Shown: positions 49,780 to 58,466 of the stretch, piece by piece
How the letters are laid out: each line of letters begins with the position of its first letter
Numbering within the stretch: position 1 is the first letter of the stretch
NCBI GenBank assembly: GCA_041390105.1
Contig: JAWKQO010000002.1
Span: 248,001-312,000, forward strand
Length of the DNA stretch: 64,000 nucleotides
Source: Gemmatimonadota bacterium
GTDB lineage: Bacteria > Gemmatimonadota > Gemmatimonadetes > Longimicrobiales > Gaopeijiaceae
Direction of reading: 5' to 3'
Translations under genes and position numbers: made by a program
Notes under the pieces: model-generated
The model's input: only the letters and a program-made list of their open reading frames with translations
Told to the model about the DNA's origin: nothing
The model's database searches: none

Positions 49780-50220
49780 TCAGGACGGGGGGAAGACCAG
49801 GCGATCGGGGCCCAGGAGCTTGTGAATGTGGCAGCGGCAGAGGTCGGTCGCCATCACGAAGTCTGCGGACACTGAATGGACTCCGTCCGCTGCAACGAAG
49901 CGGACCCGCTCCCCCGATGCTGCCACGTCGAACCGAGCGCGGTCGTCGAGGACCATGTAGGTCCCGCTACCGCCGTTTTCCCGCGAGCGCAGCACCAGCC
50001 CGTCCTGGAGGCGTGTGACCACGACCGACAGCCCTTCGACCGGTGCTCCCGAAGGATCCACCACTTCTACGGTGACCGAGCGGAACTCCTCCGTGCAGAC
50101 GCACTCGGTCACGGAGGCTCCGTCGCACGCCGCAACCGCCAGGGCCAGAACACCCAGGAGAGCCACTCCCGCCGGAGCGGGCCTCCTCCGAGGCGGGCCC
50201 TGTGGAAAGGAGTTGGCCAG
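49780..50220 (-). CDS. Small lipoprotein, unusual start
   Basis: About 146 residues if translation begins at the CTG at 50220, which follows AAGGAGG with 5 bases of spacing. The only ATG in frame is at 50367, upstream of that ribosome site and without similarity. From the CTG the product has a basic N-terminus and a signal peptide ending in the lipobox AVAAC. A short beta-rich domain follows (VTVEVVDPSGAPVEGLSVVVTRLQDG), resembling a carboxypeptidase-regulatory-like or Ig-like fold. Four Cys near the ends may pair. Function unknown. Confidence 0.55.
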   Translation of the reverse strand: MANSFPQGPPRRRPAPAGVALLGVLALAVAACDGASVTECVCTEEFRSVTVEVVDPSGAPVEGLSVVVTRLQDGLVLRSRENGGSGTYMVLDDRARFDVAASGERVRFVAADGVHSVSADFVMATDLCRCHIHKLLGPDRLVFPPS

Positions 50221-50435
50221 AGGAGCCTCCTTGTCGGTGATACCCCCCGGAGAACGAATGAGCGCGGCCGGATGGGACGGAGTCGGGGGGGCGCTCGCGT
50301 GCGCGCCGGATCTTCCGGTCCGTCCCGTCCTGACGAAATCCTCAGGAAGATTTGAGGTCTTCGGCATGGAGCCCGGGCCTCCCGGAGAGCATCCTCGGCT
50401 GTCCAGGCGGATGGCCCATCACCAGGGAGGCAGGG

Positions 50436-51050
50436 ATGAGGATGCTCGCGGGCGTGCTGGCCTTGGCCAGCTCAGCGCTGTTCGTGAACCACGGGTCGCG
50501 GTCGGCGCCGGCGGCCCAGGAAGGCGTGGGTGGCGAACGGTCGTCCGTCCCAGGCCCGGCCGCCACCCGCACCCTGGAGGAGCACAAGGCCGAGTTGGCG
50601 GCGCTCTCCGGAGGGGTGTGGATCGCCTCCAATGCCGACTACCGGGAGGCGGACGGCGGCATGGACGAGTACGGGCTCGCCTGGTCGGTCCAGCCGGGTG
50701 GGGTCTCGGCCAGCGGCTGCCTGTGGGGCCTCAAGGGCGGCGAGGTCACTCAGGTCTTCTGGCAGTTCTTCCAGGGGTGGGACCCCACCCGCGAGGTGGC
50801 CATCGTGTATCAGAGCCACCCCGCCGGTCTGATCGGCATCGGCACGCTCGAGGACCGCGGTGAGGGGGAGCCGGAGCTGGTGCAGGACTTCTGGACTCCG
50901 GGGAGCGGGATGGCCCGCAACGGCCACTTCGAGCGGTGGGACGGCACCGATCGGCGGATCTCGCAGAGCGTGGAGTGGTCCGACGATCGCTGGGTTCCGC
51001 GGCGCTCCTACACGTGGGTGCGAGACCGGAATCGCAGCAGCCCCTGCTGA
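50436..51050 (+). CDS. Exported hypothetical protein
   Basis: 204 residues from the ATG at 50436, which follows GGGAGGCAGGG. A signal peptide (MRMLAGVLALASSALFVNHG) is followed by a globular domain with several Trp (LSGGVWIASNADYREADGGMDEYGLAWSVQ ... ASGCLWGLKGG ... SQSVEWSDDRWVPRRSYTWVR). The order of motifs is like secreted DUF1579-type lipocalin-like domains, but I am not certain. It may be periplasmic. The gene is divergent from the small lipoprotein. Confidence 0.65.
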   Translation: MRMLAGVLALASSALFVNHGSRSAPAAQEGVGGERSSVPGPAATRTLEEHKAELAALSGGVWIASNADYREADGGMDEYGLAWSVQPGGVSASGCLWGLKGGEVTQVFWQFFQGWDPTREVAIVYQSHPAGLIGIGTLEDRGEGEPELVQDFWTPGSGMARNGHFERWDGTDRRISQSVEWSDDRWVPRRSYTWVRDRNRSSPC

Positions 51051-51081
51051 CCATGGCTGCTCGAACGATGGTCACTCCGGC

Positions 51082-52473
51082 TCAGGATCGTCGGGTTGGC
51101 CCTGCCGACGAGTCCGTGGACCGTGCGCCCCGCTCGACCTGATCGAGAAGCTGCCGGAAGGCTGGCTGGTCGCGCAGGGGTCGAGACGAGGGTCGGAGCC
51201 GGCGGTCAGCACGCCGAAATCGCGCAGGTCCGCGGCCCGACGGAGGGCACCAGCGCCTCCGCCTGGCGTCCCTGGGCCACGTAGGCCAGTGCCAAGCCGA
51301 AGGGGAGGCCCCCGGGCCACCGCGGCCTCCCAGCGATCGAGCCGCCATGCTTCCACAGCCGCCACCACCGCTGAAGGCGACGTCTCGGGCAGCGCGGGGA
51401 CGTGGTCCCCCTGCTGCGCGAACAGGCGCCGGCCCCAGCGAGCCGCCTTCCGTGCGCCCGGCCAGAACCATCACATCGAAAAGGCAGTCGGTGGCCCATT
51501 CCGAGTCGGGCTGGAAGCGCAGCGTCTCGGTGCAGTAGCGCTCCGCCTGCTCGAGGTCTCCGGACAGCAGGTAGATCAGCCCCGCGTCCTCGTACAGGAA
51601 GGCGGCCAGCGGGTCGACCGCCAACGCCTGCTGGATGAGCGTATCCGCAGCGTGAGGGCGGCCTTGGGTCACGCGCCAGTAGGCCAAGGTGGACAGGGTG
51701 CGGGGATCGTTGGGCGCCAGCGCCAGGGCCCGTTCCAGCGCGACGTCCGCGGCCCGCCAGTCCCAGCGACGCATGGCCAGTAGGCCTCGGGCCCGATGAG
51801 CCACCGGATGGTCGCGGTCCAGGGCCAACGCCCGCGAGACCGCATCGGCTGCCGCCTCCAGGTCCCCCGCGTAGATGCTGAGCTCGGCCCATTCGGCGAG
51901 GATGGAGGGCTCCCGCGGGTAGCGAATGCGCGCACTGTCGAGCACGGCGCGCGCGGCCCGACGATCATGGGTTTCCTGGGCCAGATAACGCGCTCGCTCC
52001 AGTGTCTGCTCCACCGAGCGGTGCTCGGCAGTGGACCCGGCGCCCCGCACGAGCAGGGCCGCCGCGACCATGGCCAACGCCAGCGCGACCCCGCCCCCGT
52101 AGGCGAGCTGCCTGTGCCCGAAGCGCCGCGCCGGGGTGGGTCCGGCGCCGCCCACACGCAAGCGATACCCGCGTCCGCGCAGCGTCTCCAGCTGCACCGC
52201 GCCGGCCGCTTCGGTCGACAGCGCCTGCCGGATCTGGTGAACGCAAGTATTCAGGGACTGTTCGGCCGCCCCGGGGAGCCTGGGCCATCCCAACTCCAGG
52301 AGCTCGCGCCGCGAGACCATCGTGCCCTGCCGCTCGGCCAGACAGAGCAGGATACGCGCAGGAAGGGGCTCCAGGGGCAGCAGGCGCGCACCACAGCGGA
52401 GCTCCAGGGTCCGCCCGTCGATCGCGAAGGGGCCGAAGCGTACGGATGGGGCGTCGTGCGGGGTGGCGGTCAT
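51082..52473 (-). CDS. Winged-helix DNA-binding/TPR protein with frameshifted C-terminus
   Basis: 463 codons as an open frame. Residues 1-110 form an OmpR/CadC-type winged helix (VRFGPFAIDGRTLELRCGARLLPLEPLPARILLCLAE ... LNTCVHQIRQAL ... LETLRGRGYRLRV). A transmembrane helix follows near 125-150 (LAYGGGVALALAMVAAALLV), then TPRs (AERALALAPND type). After about residue 345 the sequence turns to low-quality GC-rich translation. The protein-like sequence moves through other frames (RLFAQQGDHVPALPETSPSA, then GGLPFGLALAYVAQG, then LRRAADLRDFGVL), returning to the original frame for RDQPAFRQLLDQVE. Four frameshifts, each at a G or C run, explain this: either decay or sequencing errors. Confidence 0.75.
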   Translation of the reverse strand: MTATPHDAPSVRFGPFAIDGRTLELRCGARLLPLEPLPARILLCLAERQGTMVSRRELLELGWPRLPGAAEQSLNTCVHQIRQALSTEAAGAVQLETLRGRGYRLRVGGAGPTPARRFGHRQLAYGGGVALALAMVAAALLVRGAGSTAEHRSVEQTLERARYLAQETHDRRAARAVLDSARIRYPREPSILAEWAELSIYAGDLEAAADAVSRALALDRDHPVAHRARGLLAMRRWDWRAADVALERALALAPNDPRTLSTLAYWRVTQGRPHAADTLIQQALAVDPLAAFLYEDAGLIYLLSGDLEQAERYCTETLRFQPDSEWATDCLFDVMVLAGRTEGGSLGPAPVRAAGGPRPRAARDVAFSGGGGCGSMAARSLGGRGGPGASPSAWHWPTWPRDARRRRWCPPSGRGPARFRRADRRLRPSSRPLRDQPAFRQLLDQVERGARSTDSSAGPTRRS

Positions 52474-52522
52474 GCCCGTTCCTACGAATCCGGAAGGGTG
52501 GCGTTGCGGGCGCCGGAAACGA

Positions 52523-52555
52523 CGAGGACCCGGCGGAGCGGCCGCCGGGTCCTCG
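52523..52555 (-). terminator. Terminator of the Tyr/Gly-rich protein gene
   Basis: CGAGGACCCGGCGG-AGCGG-CCGCCGGGTCCTCG, a 14-bp perfect stem, 30 bases after the stop of the gene at 52585-53760 and before the winged-helix gene. No long T tract. Confidence 0.7.
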
Positions 52556-52584
52556 AAAGATCGTTGAGCAGGGGCTCGCGCGCC

Positions 52585-53760
52585 TCAGCCGCCGCGCGGC
52601 TTGGCCTTGCGTCCGGTGGACGAGCTGCTGCCGCTGCTTCCACTGCTTCCCGCCGCCGAGCCGGATCCCGAGCCGGAGGGGCGCGAGACCTGCCCGCCGC
52701 CGCCCGCCGAGCCGCTGCTCCGCGTGTACCCGCGCCCCCGCACGACGCGACCGCGGCTGCCCGAGCTGGGCGTCGGGTCCACGACCACCACGGTGGGGCG
52801 GTAGCCCCAGTAGCCGTAGCCGCCGTAGTAGCCGTAGCCGCCACCGTAGTAGCCATAGCCATACGGCGAGTAGTCCCAGTAGCCGTAGGGGCTCCAGCCG
52901 AACCATCCACGGTAGCCACGGTAGCCGAAGCGGTCGTAGCCGCGGCGGCTCTGTTCGATCTCGCGCTGCTCGGCGGACATCTCGCCCCGACCGCCCGTCT
53001 GGATCGCGAAGATCTCCGGGTAGCTGGTGGCCACCACCATGTCGATGACGCCCTCGCTGACTCCAGCGTCGGCCAGGCGCACCAGGCCGTCCGCATCGAT
53101 GTCGAAGCCGCCTCCAGTCTCCACGATCCACGCGGAAAGGGCTTCGGGATCGAGGGTGGCACTGGCCGCCACCACATCCTCCACCGTGAGCGGCTCCGAG
53201 GCCGCGATGCGGGCCAGGCGCAGGGCGCGCTGCCGCTCGGCGTTCAGCGCCCCGTGGCCAGCCGCCTCGGTGGCTGCCTCACTCGCGATCTCGTAGCGCA
53301 TGACTCCCGTCATGCGGTCCTCAGCGCCGGAGACCACCTGGACGTGGATCCATTCGCTGGGGCTGACCAGGGCCATGAGGCCCTCGACGGTTCCGGAGGC
53401 TCCGCCCTCGCACGTGTAGCGGGAGCTGCTGGAGATCCAGCGGCCGTCGAGACCGACGTCCAGACGGTCCACACTGTCGCAGCCGTCCTCGCGCACGGTG
53501 CGCTCGCGACCGTCGGCGACGAGCAGCTGCGTATCGACCAGCGCTCCGTCCTCGAAGCTCTGCATCTCGACGCCCTGCCCGGACGGTACCACGCACAGCA
53601 GTGAGGGTTGACCCTCGGTCGGCTGCTGCAGGGGCTGCCAGCAGCCTGTGAAGGGCAGCCAGCCGTCGGCCACCTGCGCCTGGCCGGCCGCCGGGGCCAT
53701 GAGGGCAGCGCCAGCCAGGAGACCGAGCGCCGCGCCGAAGATCCTGTTGCGTCCAATCAT
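52585..53760 (-). CDS. Exported protein with Tyr/Gly-rich and Ser-rich low-complexity C-terminus
   Basis: 391 residues; ATG 53760 follows AGGGACAGGA. Signal peptide ends near AGQA. Residues about 30-160 form a globular domain with four Cys (GCW, LLC, DGC, TCE). The middle is helical. Residues about 265-320 are a Tyr/Gly repeat (GYR, GYWDYSPYGYGYYGGGYGYYGGYGYWGY), and the tail is Ser/Gly-rich ending in basic KAKPRGG. Such tails occur in envelope or self-assembling proteins. It is not a recognised family. Followed by the outer-membrane barrel gene upstream on the same strand, 34 bases apart. Confidence 0.75.
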   Translation of the reverse strand: MIGRNRIFGAALGLLAGAALMAPAAGQAQVADGWLPFTGCWQPLQQPTEGQPSLLCVVPSGQGVEMQSFEDGALVDTQLLVADGRERTVREDGCDSVDRLDVGLDGRWISSSSRYTCEGGASGTVEGLMALVSPSEWIHVQVVSGAEDRMTGVMRYEIASEAATEAAGHGALNAERQRALRLARIAASEPLTVEDVVAASATLDPEALSAWIVETGGGFDIDADGLVRLADAGVSEGVIDMVVATSYPEIFAIQTGGRGEMSAEQREIEQSRRGYDRFGYRGYRGWFGWSPYGYWDYSPYGYGYYGGGYGYYGGYGYWGYRPTVVVVDPTPSSGSRGRVVRGRGYTRSSGSAGGGGQVSRPSGSGSGSAAGSSGSSGSSSSTGRKAKPRGG

Positions 53761-53794
53761 CGTCCTGTCCCTCTCGAGGCGTTCTCGAGGATAC

Positions 53795-54553
53795 CTAGAA
53801 GCGGAACTTCAAGCCAGCAGTGACCTGGAAGCCTGCCAGGTCCAGGTCGTCGAAATCCACGAAGTCGGCGCCCATGGGGCCCTTCGCGTATTGGTAGCGT
53901 GCCTCCCCGGTCAGCGCCGCGCGAGCGCTCAACGAATAGTCCACGCCCGCGAGGGCGTGCACGGTGCCGGAGTGACCTTCGGAGATGAAGTTATCGACGA
54001 AGATGTCCAGCGTCTCGAAGTCGACGAAGTCACCCACCTGACTGAAGCGATACCAGATGATGCCGGCCCCGGCACCCACATACGGGGTCCATTTGGCGGG
54101 CACCCAGGCCAGAGACGAGATGCGGCGACCGGTGTCGCCGAGGTAGTACTTGAAGCCGAGCGAGACCGGCACGCGACGGAACATGGTGCGTTGCTCGATC
54201 GGCAGATCGTTGGTGTCCGTCCAGTCGCGAAACTCGGAGTCGCGCTCGCTGCGGCTGTACGCCACGTCGAACAGCACATCGACGCGGTCGCTGACACGCA
54301 CCCCGATCTCTCCTTCGAACCACGGTGCGTTGAAGTCTCGCTTGCTCAGCGTCAGCTCGTCGCTGACGAAATCGAAGATCTGGCTGCCCGCGGTGGGCAT
54401 CGCATATCCCGCCTTGAACGCGATCGAGCCACGGGGGCTACCGAAGAGGAAGCCCTCCCCGCTCTGCCCTGCGGCCGGTGCCGGGAGCAGGAATGGGAGC
54501 GCCACGAGCGCGGGGGCCAGCCGGCGAAGAACGCTAGAGAAGCCAGTGCTCAC
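53795..54553 (-). CDS. Outer-membrane beta-barrel protein
   Basis: 252 residues from the GTG at 54553, 6 bases after GGGAGG. A cleavable signal peptide (VLRRLAPALVALPFLLPAPAAGQ) is followed by alternating beta strands (GSIAFKAGYAMPTAG, FEGEIGVRVSDRVDVLFDVAYSRSE, VPVSLGFKYYLGD, TPYVGAGAGIIWYRFS, YSLSARAALTGEARYQYAKG). It ends FQVTAGLKFRF with the C-terminal Phe typical of Bam-assembled barrels. An OmpA/OmpW-like 8-strand barrel is likely. Upstream of and co-directional with the Tyr/Gly-rich protein gene. Confidence 0.85.
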   Translation of the reverse strand: MSTGFSSVLRRLAPALVALPFLLPAPAAGQSGEGFLFGSPRGSIAFKAGYAMPTAGSQIFDFVSDELTLSKRDFNAPWFEGEIGVRVSDRVDVLFDVAYSRSERDSEFRDWTDTNDLPIEQRTMFRRVPVSLGFKYYLGDTGRRISSLAWVPAKWTPYVGAGAGIIWYRFSQVGDFVDFETLDIFVDNFISEGHSGTVHALAGVDYSLSARAALTGEARYQYAKGPMGADFVDFDDLDLAGFQVTAGLKFRF

Positions 54554-54717
54554 GAGGAGCCTCCCGTTGGGGGTGGTCACGTACCCACTGGAGGGCAAGG
54601 TCCGGACCGACCGGAAAACGCCGCCGTTGTGGGATGTTTCCCGAATCGGGGGCCCCTGGGGAGGACAGGCGCCGACCTCCTGGGTGGACAGCCACGCCCC
54701 ACCCGGGCCAGGGCTTC

Positions 54718-55062
54718 CTAGCCGAGGAGGGCCAGGATCGCCTCGGGCGGCCTCCCGACCACGGCACGACCCTCATACACCGCGATGGGGCGTTGGATCA
54801 GGGTAGGATGCGCGGCCATGTGCCGGATCAGGTGGGCGTCCGGCTCCGAGCCGGTCAGGCCCAGCTCCTTGGCCACCTTGTCCGTCCTGCGCAGCAGCTG
54901 CTGGGGGCCGATCCCCAGGGCCTTCAGAACCCGTCGGAGTTCGGCCGCGCTGAGCGGCTCCTGCCGGTAGTCGCGGTAGCGGTAGGGCACACCGGCTTCG
55001 TCCAACAAGGCGACCGCCTTGCGACACGTGCTTCAGGTTCGCGTGCAGATCAGCTCGATCAT
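54718..55062 (-). CDS. ArsC-family selenoprotein (Sec encoded by in-frame TGA)
   Basis: 114 residues if the TGA at 55035-55033 is read as selenocysteine: M-I-E-L-I-C-T-R-T-U-S-T-C-R-K-A-V-A-L-L-D-E-A-G. Without it only the N-terminally truncated frame from 55008 would remain, lacking the active site. The family (ArsC/Spx/YffB, glutaredoxin fold) normally has Cys at that position in a CSTCRKA-type motif, so U-S-T-C replaces C-S-T-C, with Sec10 and Cys13. Downstream, CAAGGC-GGUC-GCCUUG folds into a 6-bp hairpin whose loop begins 18 nt after the UGA. This fits bacterial SECIS rules, and the GGUC loop equals that of E. coli fdhF. The ATG at 55062 lies 4 bases after the sigma factor stop, so the two are coupled. 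Confidence 0.85.
54998..55035 (-). promoter_or_regulatory. Bacterial SECIS element within the ArsC-family gene
   Basis: After TGA (55035-55033), 17 nt precede the loop GGTC; the stem CAAGGC/GCCTTG is perfectly paired and extends by a G-T pair. The distance (allowed about 16-37 nt) and a G in the first two loop positions match the bacterial SECIS consensus recognised by SelB. Confidence 0.75.
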
Positions 55063-55066
55063 CGTC

Positions 55067-55633
55067 CTAGACGGTCTCCAGCTCGCTCATGATCCACGCC
55101 CGCGCCCAGCGCACGTCGCGTTTGATGGTGCTGGCCGACAGCCCGGTCAGCTCCGCGATCTCCGCCACGCCCAACCCGGCGAGGTGACGCAGCTGCAGCA
55201 GCTCGGCCTTGCGGGGGTCGAGCGCCTCCAGGCGCACCAACGCATCCTCGAAGGCCACCAGGTCGAGCGGGACACCGGTGGCCGCGACCATCCGGGGGTC
55301 CAGCGTGACGTGGCGCGCCTGGCCCCCCCGCTTCTCGCGGCGTCGACTGCGAGCCCAATCGATCAGGACCTGGCGCATCACCCGCGCGGAAAGGGCCAGC
55401 AGGTGCCGCCGGTCATTGACGTCCATCGGGGAGGAGGCACCGAGCCGCAGATAGGCTTCGTGCACCAGCGCGGTGGGCTGCAACGTGTGCCCGGCGGGCT
55501 CCCGCCGCAGCACATGGTCGGCGATCTCGTGCAATTGGTCGTAGATCCGCCGAAAGAGCGCGTCCTCCGCCTCTCGGTCCCCTTCCTGCCAACTCCTCAC
55601 GAGGGTGGTGATGTCGATGGCGTCACCGCTCAT
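55067..55633 (-). CDS. ECF-type sigma factor (TIGR02999-like)
   Basis: 188 residues from the ATG at 55633, preceded by AAGGAAGG. Region 2 (EDALFRRIYDQLHEIADHVLRRE ... TALVHEAYLRLG ... HLLALSARVMRQVLIDWARSRRREKRGG) and region 4 (LEALDPRKAELLQLRHLAGLGVAEIAELTGLSASTIKRDVRWARAWI) match the sigma factors that accompany serine/threonine kinases in Acidobacteria, Planctomycetes and Gemmatimonadota. It is divergent from the kinase gene at 55859 and directly upstream of the ArsC-family selenoprotein gene. Confidence 0.9.
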   Translation of the reverse strand: MSGDAIDITTLVRSWQEGDREAEDALFRRIYDQLHEIADHVLRREPAGHTLQPTALVHEAYLRLGASSPMDVNDRRHLLALSARVMRQVLIDWARSRRREKRGGQARHVTLDPRMVAATGVPLDLVAFEDALVRLEALDPRKAELLQLRHLAGLGVAEIAELTGLSASTIKRDVRWARAWIMSELETV

Positions 55634-55858
55634 GCGGCCTTCCTTTCGGGATCGAGGCTTTCGCGGCACGATGAACCTACAGCCATGGGGGTTGGCGTGC
55701 TCGGGCCCGGTCGCCGGCCAGGGGCCCCCTCCCGGACCGCGCTACGCGCACGACCCTCGCACGGTCGGCTGGAGCGCGGCCCCGACCGAGGCCGAACGAC
55801 GCTCTAGGGGTGTCCAGCCGGGTCCCCGCGGGAAAGAGCAGGAGGCAGAGGGAAGCCA
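55634..55858. promoter_or_regulatory. Divergent promoter region of sigma factor and kinase
   Basis: 225 bases between the two divergent starts. It must contain the promoters of both; no canonical -35/-10 pair is obvious, which fits recognition by an alternative sigma factor. Confidence 0.4.
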
Positions 55859-58435
55859 ATGGAGCGCTACTCGGAGCTGGAGCGCCTGTTCGCGCGCATC
55901 GGAGAGGTGCCGGAGCGCGAGCGGGAGGTGTGGCTGCGGCAACAGTGCGCCGGTCGTCCGGAGTTGATGGAGCGCGCCCTCGCCCTCCTCGCGCACTACC
56001 ACGAGACGGAGGAATGGACCGCCCTGGATTCCGCGGTCCGCGAAAGCTCCGGGGGGGCCACGGCCAGCGGCGGGTCGGACGGCTTCCCCGAGTTCGTGGG
56101 GCCCTATCGCGTGCTGGAGGAGTTGGGCCGAGGTGGCATGGGCCGTGTGCTACTCGCGGAGCGCGAAGGACTGGGCAAGCGTGTGGCGCTCAAGGTGATC
56201 AGCAGCCCGTTCGCAGGCGCCGACGCACAGCGTCGCTTCGATGAGGAACAACACATCCTCGCTCGTATGGAGCATCCGGGCATCGGCGCTCTGGTCGATG
56301 CCGGGGTCACGAAGCAGGGTCTCTCCTGGTTCGCCATGGAGTTGGTGCAAGGGCTGCCGATTACGCGCTACGCCCGGGAGCGAACGCTCGGCGTGGAGGG
56401 CCGGGTGCGCCTGATCCTCGAGTTGTGCGCGGCCGTCGAGTACGCCCACTCGAACCTGGTGGTGCACCGGGACATCAAGCCCAGCAACGTGCTCGTCACC
56501 GGCGACGGGCGCTTGAAGCTGCTCGACTTCGGTGTGGCCAAGCTGCTCGACGTGTCGGAGACGCAGTCCAAAGGTGCCCACACGCGCGTCTTCACGCCCT
56601 CCTACGCCTCCCCCGAACAGGTTCGCGGAGATCGCATCACGGCGGCCACGGACATCTACCAGGTCGGTGCGCTCCTCTACGAGCTGCTGTGCGGGGTGAC
56701 GCCCTTCGATGTCGACACCCTCACACCAGCCGAGGCGGCCCAGCGCATCACCGACGAGGAACCCCGGCCTCCGTCGGAGAACCCCCGGGCGGGGGAGCGA
56801 GGTCGGGAAGACGACCTGCGCCGCCGCGCTCGCGGCGACCTCGATCGCATCGTGCTGAAATGCCTGGAGAAGGAGCCGGATCGCCGCTATGCCTCCATCG
56901 CGGCGCTGGCGGACGACCTGCGTCGCTATCTCGAGGGGCGCCCCGTGTTGGCCCGGCCGGGAGGCCTGGGCTATCGGTCGCTCAAGTTCGTGCGGCGTAA
57001 CCGCACCATGGTCGCGGCCCTCGTGCTGGGAGTGGCCTATCTGGGCACGCTGGCAGCGCAGAACCGGCGCGTGGCCGCCGAACGGGATCGGGCCACCGAG
57101 TCTGCTGCGGTGGCGCAGCGCGAAAGCGCGCGACTGCGGACCGTGACGGACTTCATCGTGGGGCTCTTCCAGGCGAGCGATCCCGAGGTGGCGCCGGACC
57201 CTCAGGTCTCGGCACTGGAGCTGTTGCGCCGCGGCGCTGAGCGCGTGGATTCACTCAGCGACGATCCCGCCACCCAGGCGACGGTGCTGCTGGCGATCGC
57301 GCAGAGCATGCACAATCTCCAGATCAGCGCCGATGCGGAGGTGCTGCTGCGGAGAGTGCTGGCGTTGGCAGAGCGATCCGATATGGAGCTACCCCAGGGC
57401 GCTCGATTGTCCGACCTGCGCCTGGCCTTGGCCCAGAACCTCAGCCTGCAGAACCGATTCGAGGAGAGCGCGGCGCTCTACCGACGACTCGCGGATCCGG
57501 ATGCCGAGTCGGTCGATCGCGGAACCGCGCTGCAGGCGCTCGAAGGGTTGGCGAGCGTGCTGCACATGGAAGGGAAGCCGCAGGCTGCGGATTCCGCCCA
57601 GCAGAGGTGGGAGGCCCTGCTGGTGTCGACCCCGGATCTCTCCGACCGCGAAACCGTGCGCCAGTTGGGGCTGTTGGGGCGTACGTACCTCTTCCGCGGG
57701 GAGATCCGCAACGATCACGCTGCCTTGGAGCGGGCTCGCGACCTGCTTACGCGTAGTGTATCCGCATACCGAAGCCTGGTTCCCGCCAGCAGCCCCGAGT
57801 TCCGCGGAGTGCTGGCCAATCTCACGCGCCTGGCCCTGGACCTGGACGACACCGTGGCGGCCGACTCCCTGTCGGCGGAGGGCCTGCGCCTGGTCCGCGA
57901 AGACTACGACGCCACCGGAGATCTGTTGAGTTGGCCACTCACGTTGCGCGGGCTGTCGCTGGAGCAGCAGGGCCGCTATCAGGAAGCCGAGCCTCTCTTC
58001 CGGGAGGCCGTCGCACGCGAATTCGAAGCGCAGGGCGAAAGCATGGCCTGGGCCACCCGCGGAGACGAATACGCGGGCTTCCTACGCAGGCGGGGTCGCT
58101 TCGACGAAGCCGTGGCCGTGCTGGAGGGAATGCTCCCGTTCAACCAACGCCAGTTCGGGGCGGATCATGTGATGACGCTCACTGCCCAGGCCCAGATCGG
58201 GGTCACTCTCGGCGAGGCCGGACGGTATGCGGAGGCGGAGGGCTACCTGCTGGAGGCGTACCAGAAGCTCGCCGCCGACCGACCGCTGACCGACGGCATG
58301 GTCCAACTCCAGCTGAGGCATCTGTGTCGGCTGTACCGACTGTGGGAGCGCACCGAAGACGCAGGCCGCTGCGAGGCCAAGATGACGGCGGACACCCGGG
58401 CCGGATACGACCCCGAGCCACGGCCCGGCCGCTGA
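55859..58435 (+). CDS. Serine/threonine protein kinase with tetratricopeptide repeats
   Basis: 858 residues; ATG 55859 follows a purine-rich ribosome site (AGAGGGAAG). The N-terminal 75 residues are the helical domain seen in this class. The kinase domain has LGRGGMGRV (89-97), K112, HRD (203-205), DFG (223-225) and SPEQ. A hydrophobic segment near 383-400 (MVAALVLGVAYLGTLAA) anchors it. The C-terminal half is TPR-like (LSLEQQGRYQEAEPLFREAVAREFEAQGE). It is transcribed away from the sigma factor gene, the standard sigma/kinase neighbourhood. It is of the same architecture as the kinase at 45178-47604. Confidence 0.9.
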   Translation: MERYSELERLFARIGEVPEREREVWLRQQCAGRPELMERALALLAHYHETEEWTALDSAVRESSGGATASGGSDGFPEFVGPYRVLEELGRGGMGRVLLAEREGLGKRVALKVISSPFAGADAQRRFDEEQHILARMEHPGIGALVDAGVTKQGLSWFAMELVQGLPITRYARERTLGVEGRVRLILELCAAVEYAHSNLVVHRDIKPSNVLVTGDGRLKLLDFGVAKLLDVSETQSKGAHTRVFTPSYASPEQVRGDRITAATDIYQVGALLYELLCGVTPFDVDTLTPAEAAQRITDEEPRPPSENPRAGERGREDDLRRRARGDLDRIVLKCLEKEPDRRYASIAALADDLRRYLEGRPVLARPGGLGYRSLKFVRRNRTMVAALVLGVAYLGTLAAQNRRVAAERDRATESAAVAQRESARLRTVTDFIVGLFQASDPEVAPDPQVSALELLRRGAERVDSLSDDPATQATVLLAIAQSMHNLQISADAEVLLRRVLALAERSDMELPQGARLSDLRLALAQNLSLQNRFEESAALYRRLADPDAESVDRGTALQALEGLASVLHMEGKPQAADSAQQRWEALLVSTPDLSDRETVRQLGLLGRTYLFRGEIRNDHAALERARDLLTRSVSAYRSLVPASSPEFRGVLANLTRLALDLDDTVAADSLSAEGLRLVREDYDATGDLLSWPLTLRGLSLEQQGRYQEAEPLFREAVAREFEAQGESMAWATRGDEYAGFLRRRGRFDEAVAVLEGMLPFNQRQFGADHVMTLTAQAQIGVTLGEAGRYAEAEGYLLEAYQKLAADRPLTDGMVQLQLRHLCRLYRLWERTEDAGRCEAKMTADTRAGYDPEPRPGR

Positions 58436-58454
58436 GCGCGGCCGGGCGCCGTGG
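58418..58454. terminator. Hairpin at the junction of convergent kinase and permease genes
   Basis: CCACGGCCCGGCCGC and GCGGCCGGGCGCCGTGG form a near-perfect 15-bp stem around TGAGC, including the kinase stop codon. No T tract; it may still terminate both converging transcripts. Confidence 0.55.
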
Positions 58455-58466
58455 ACGTCGAGGGGG

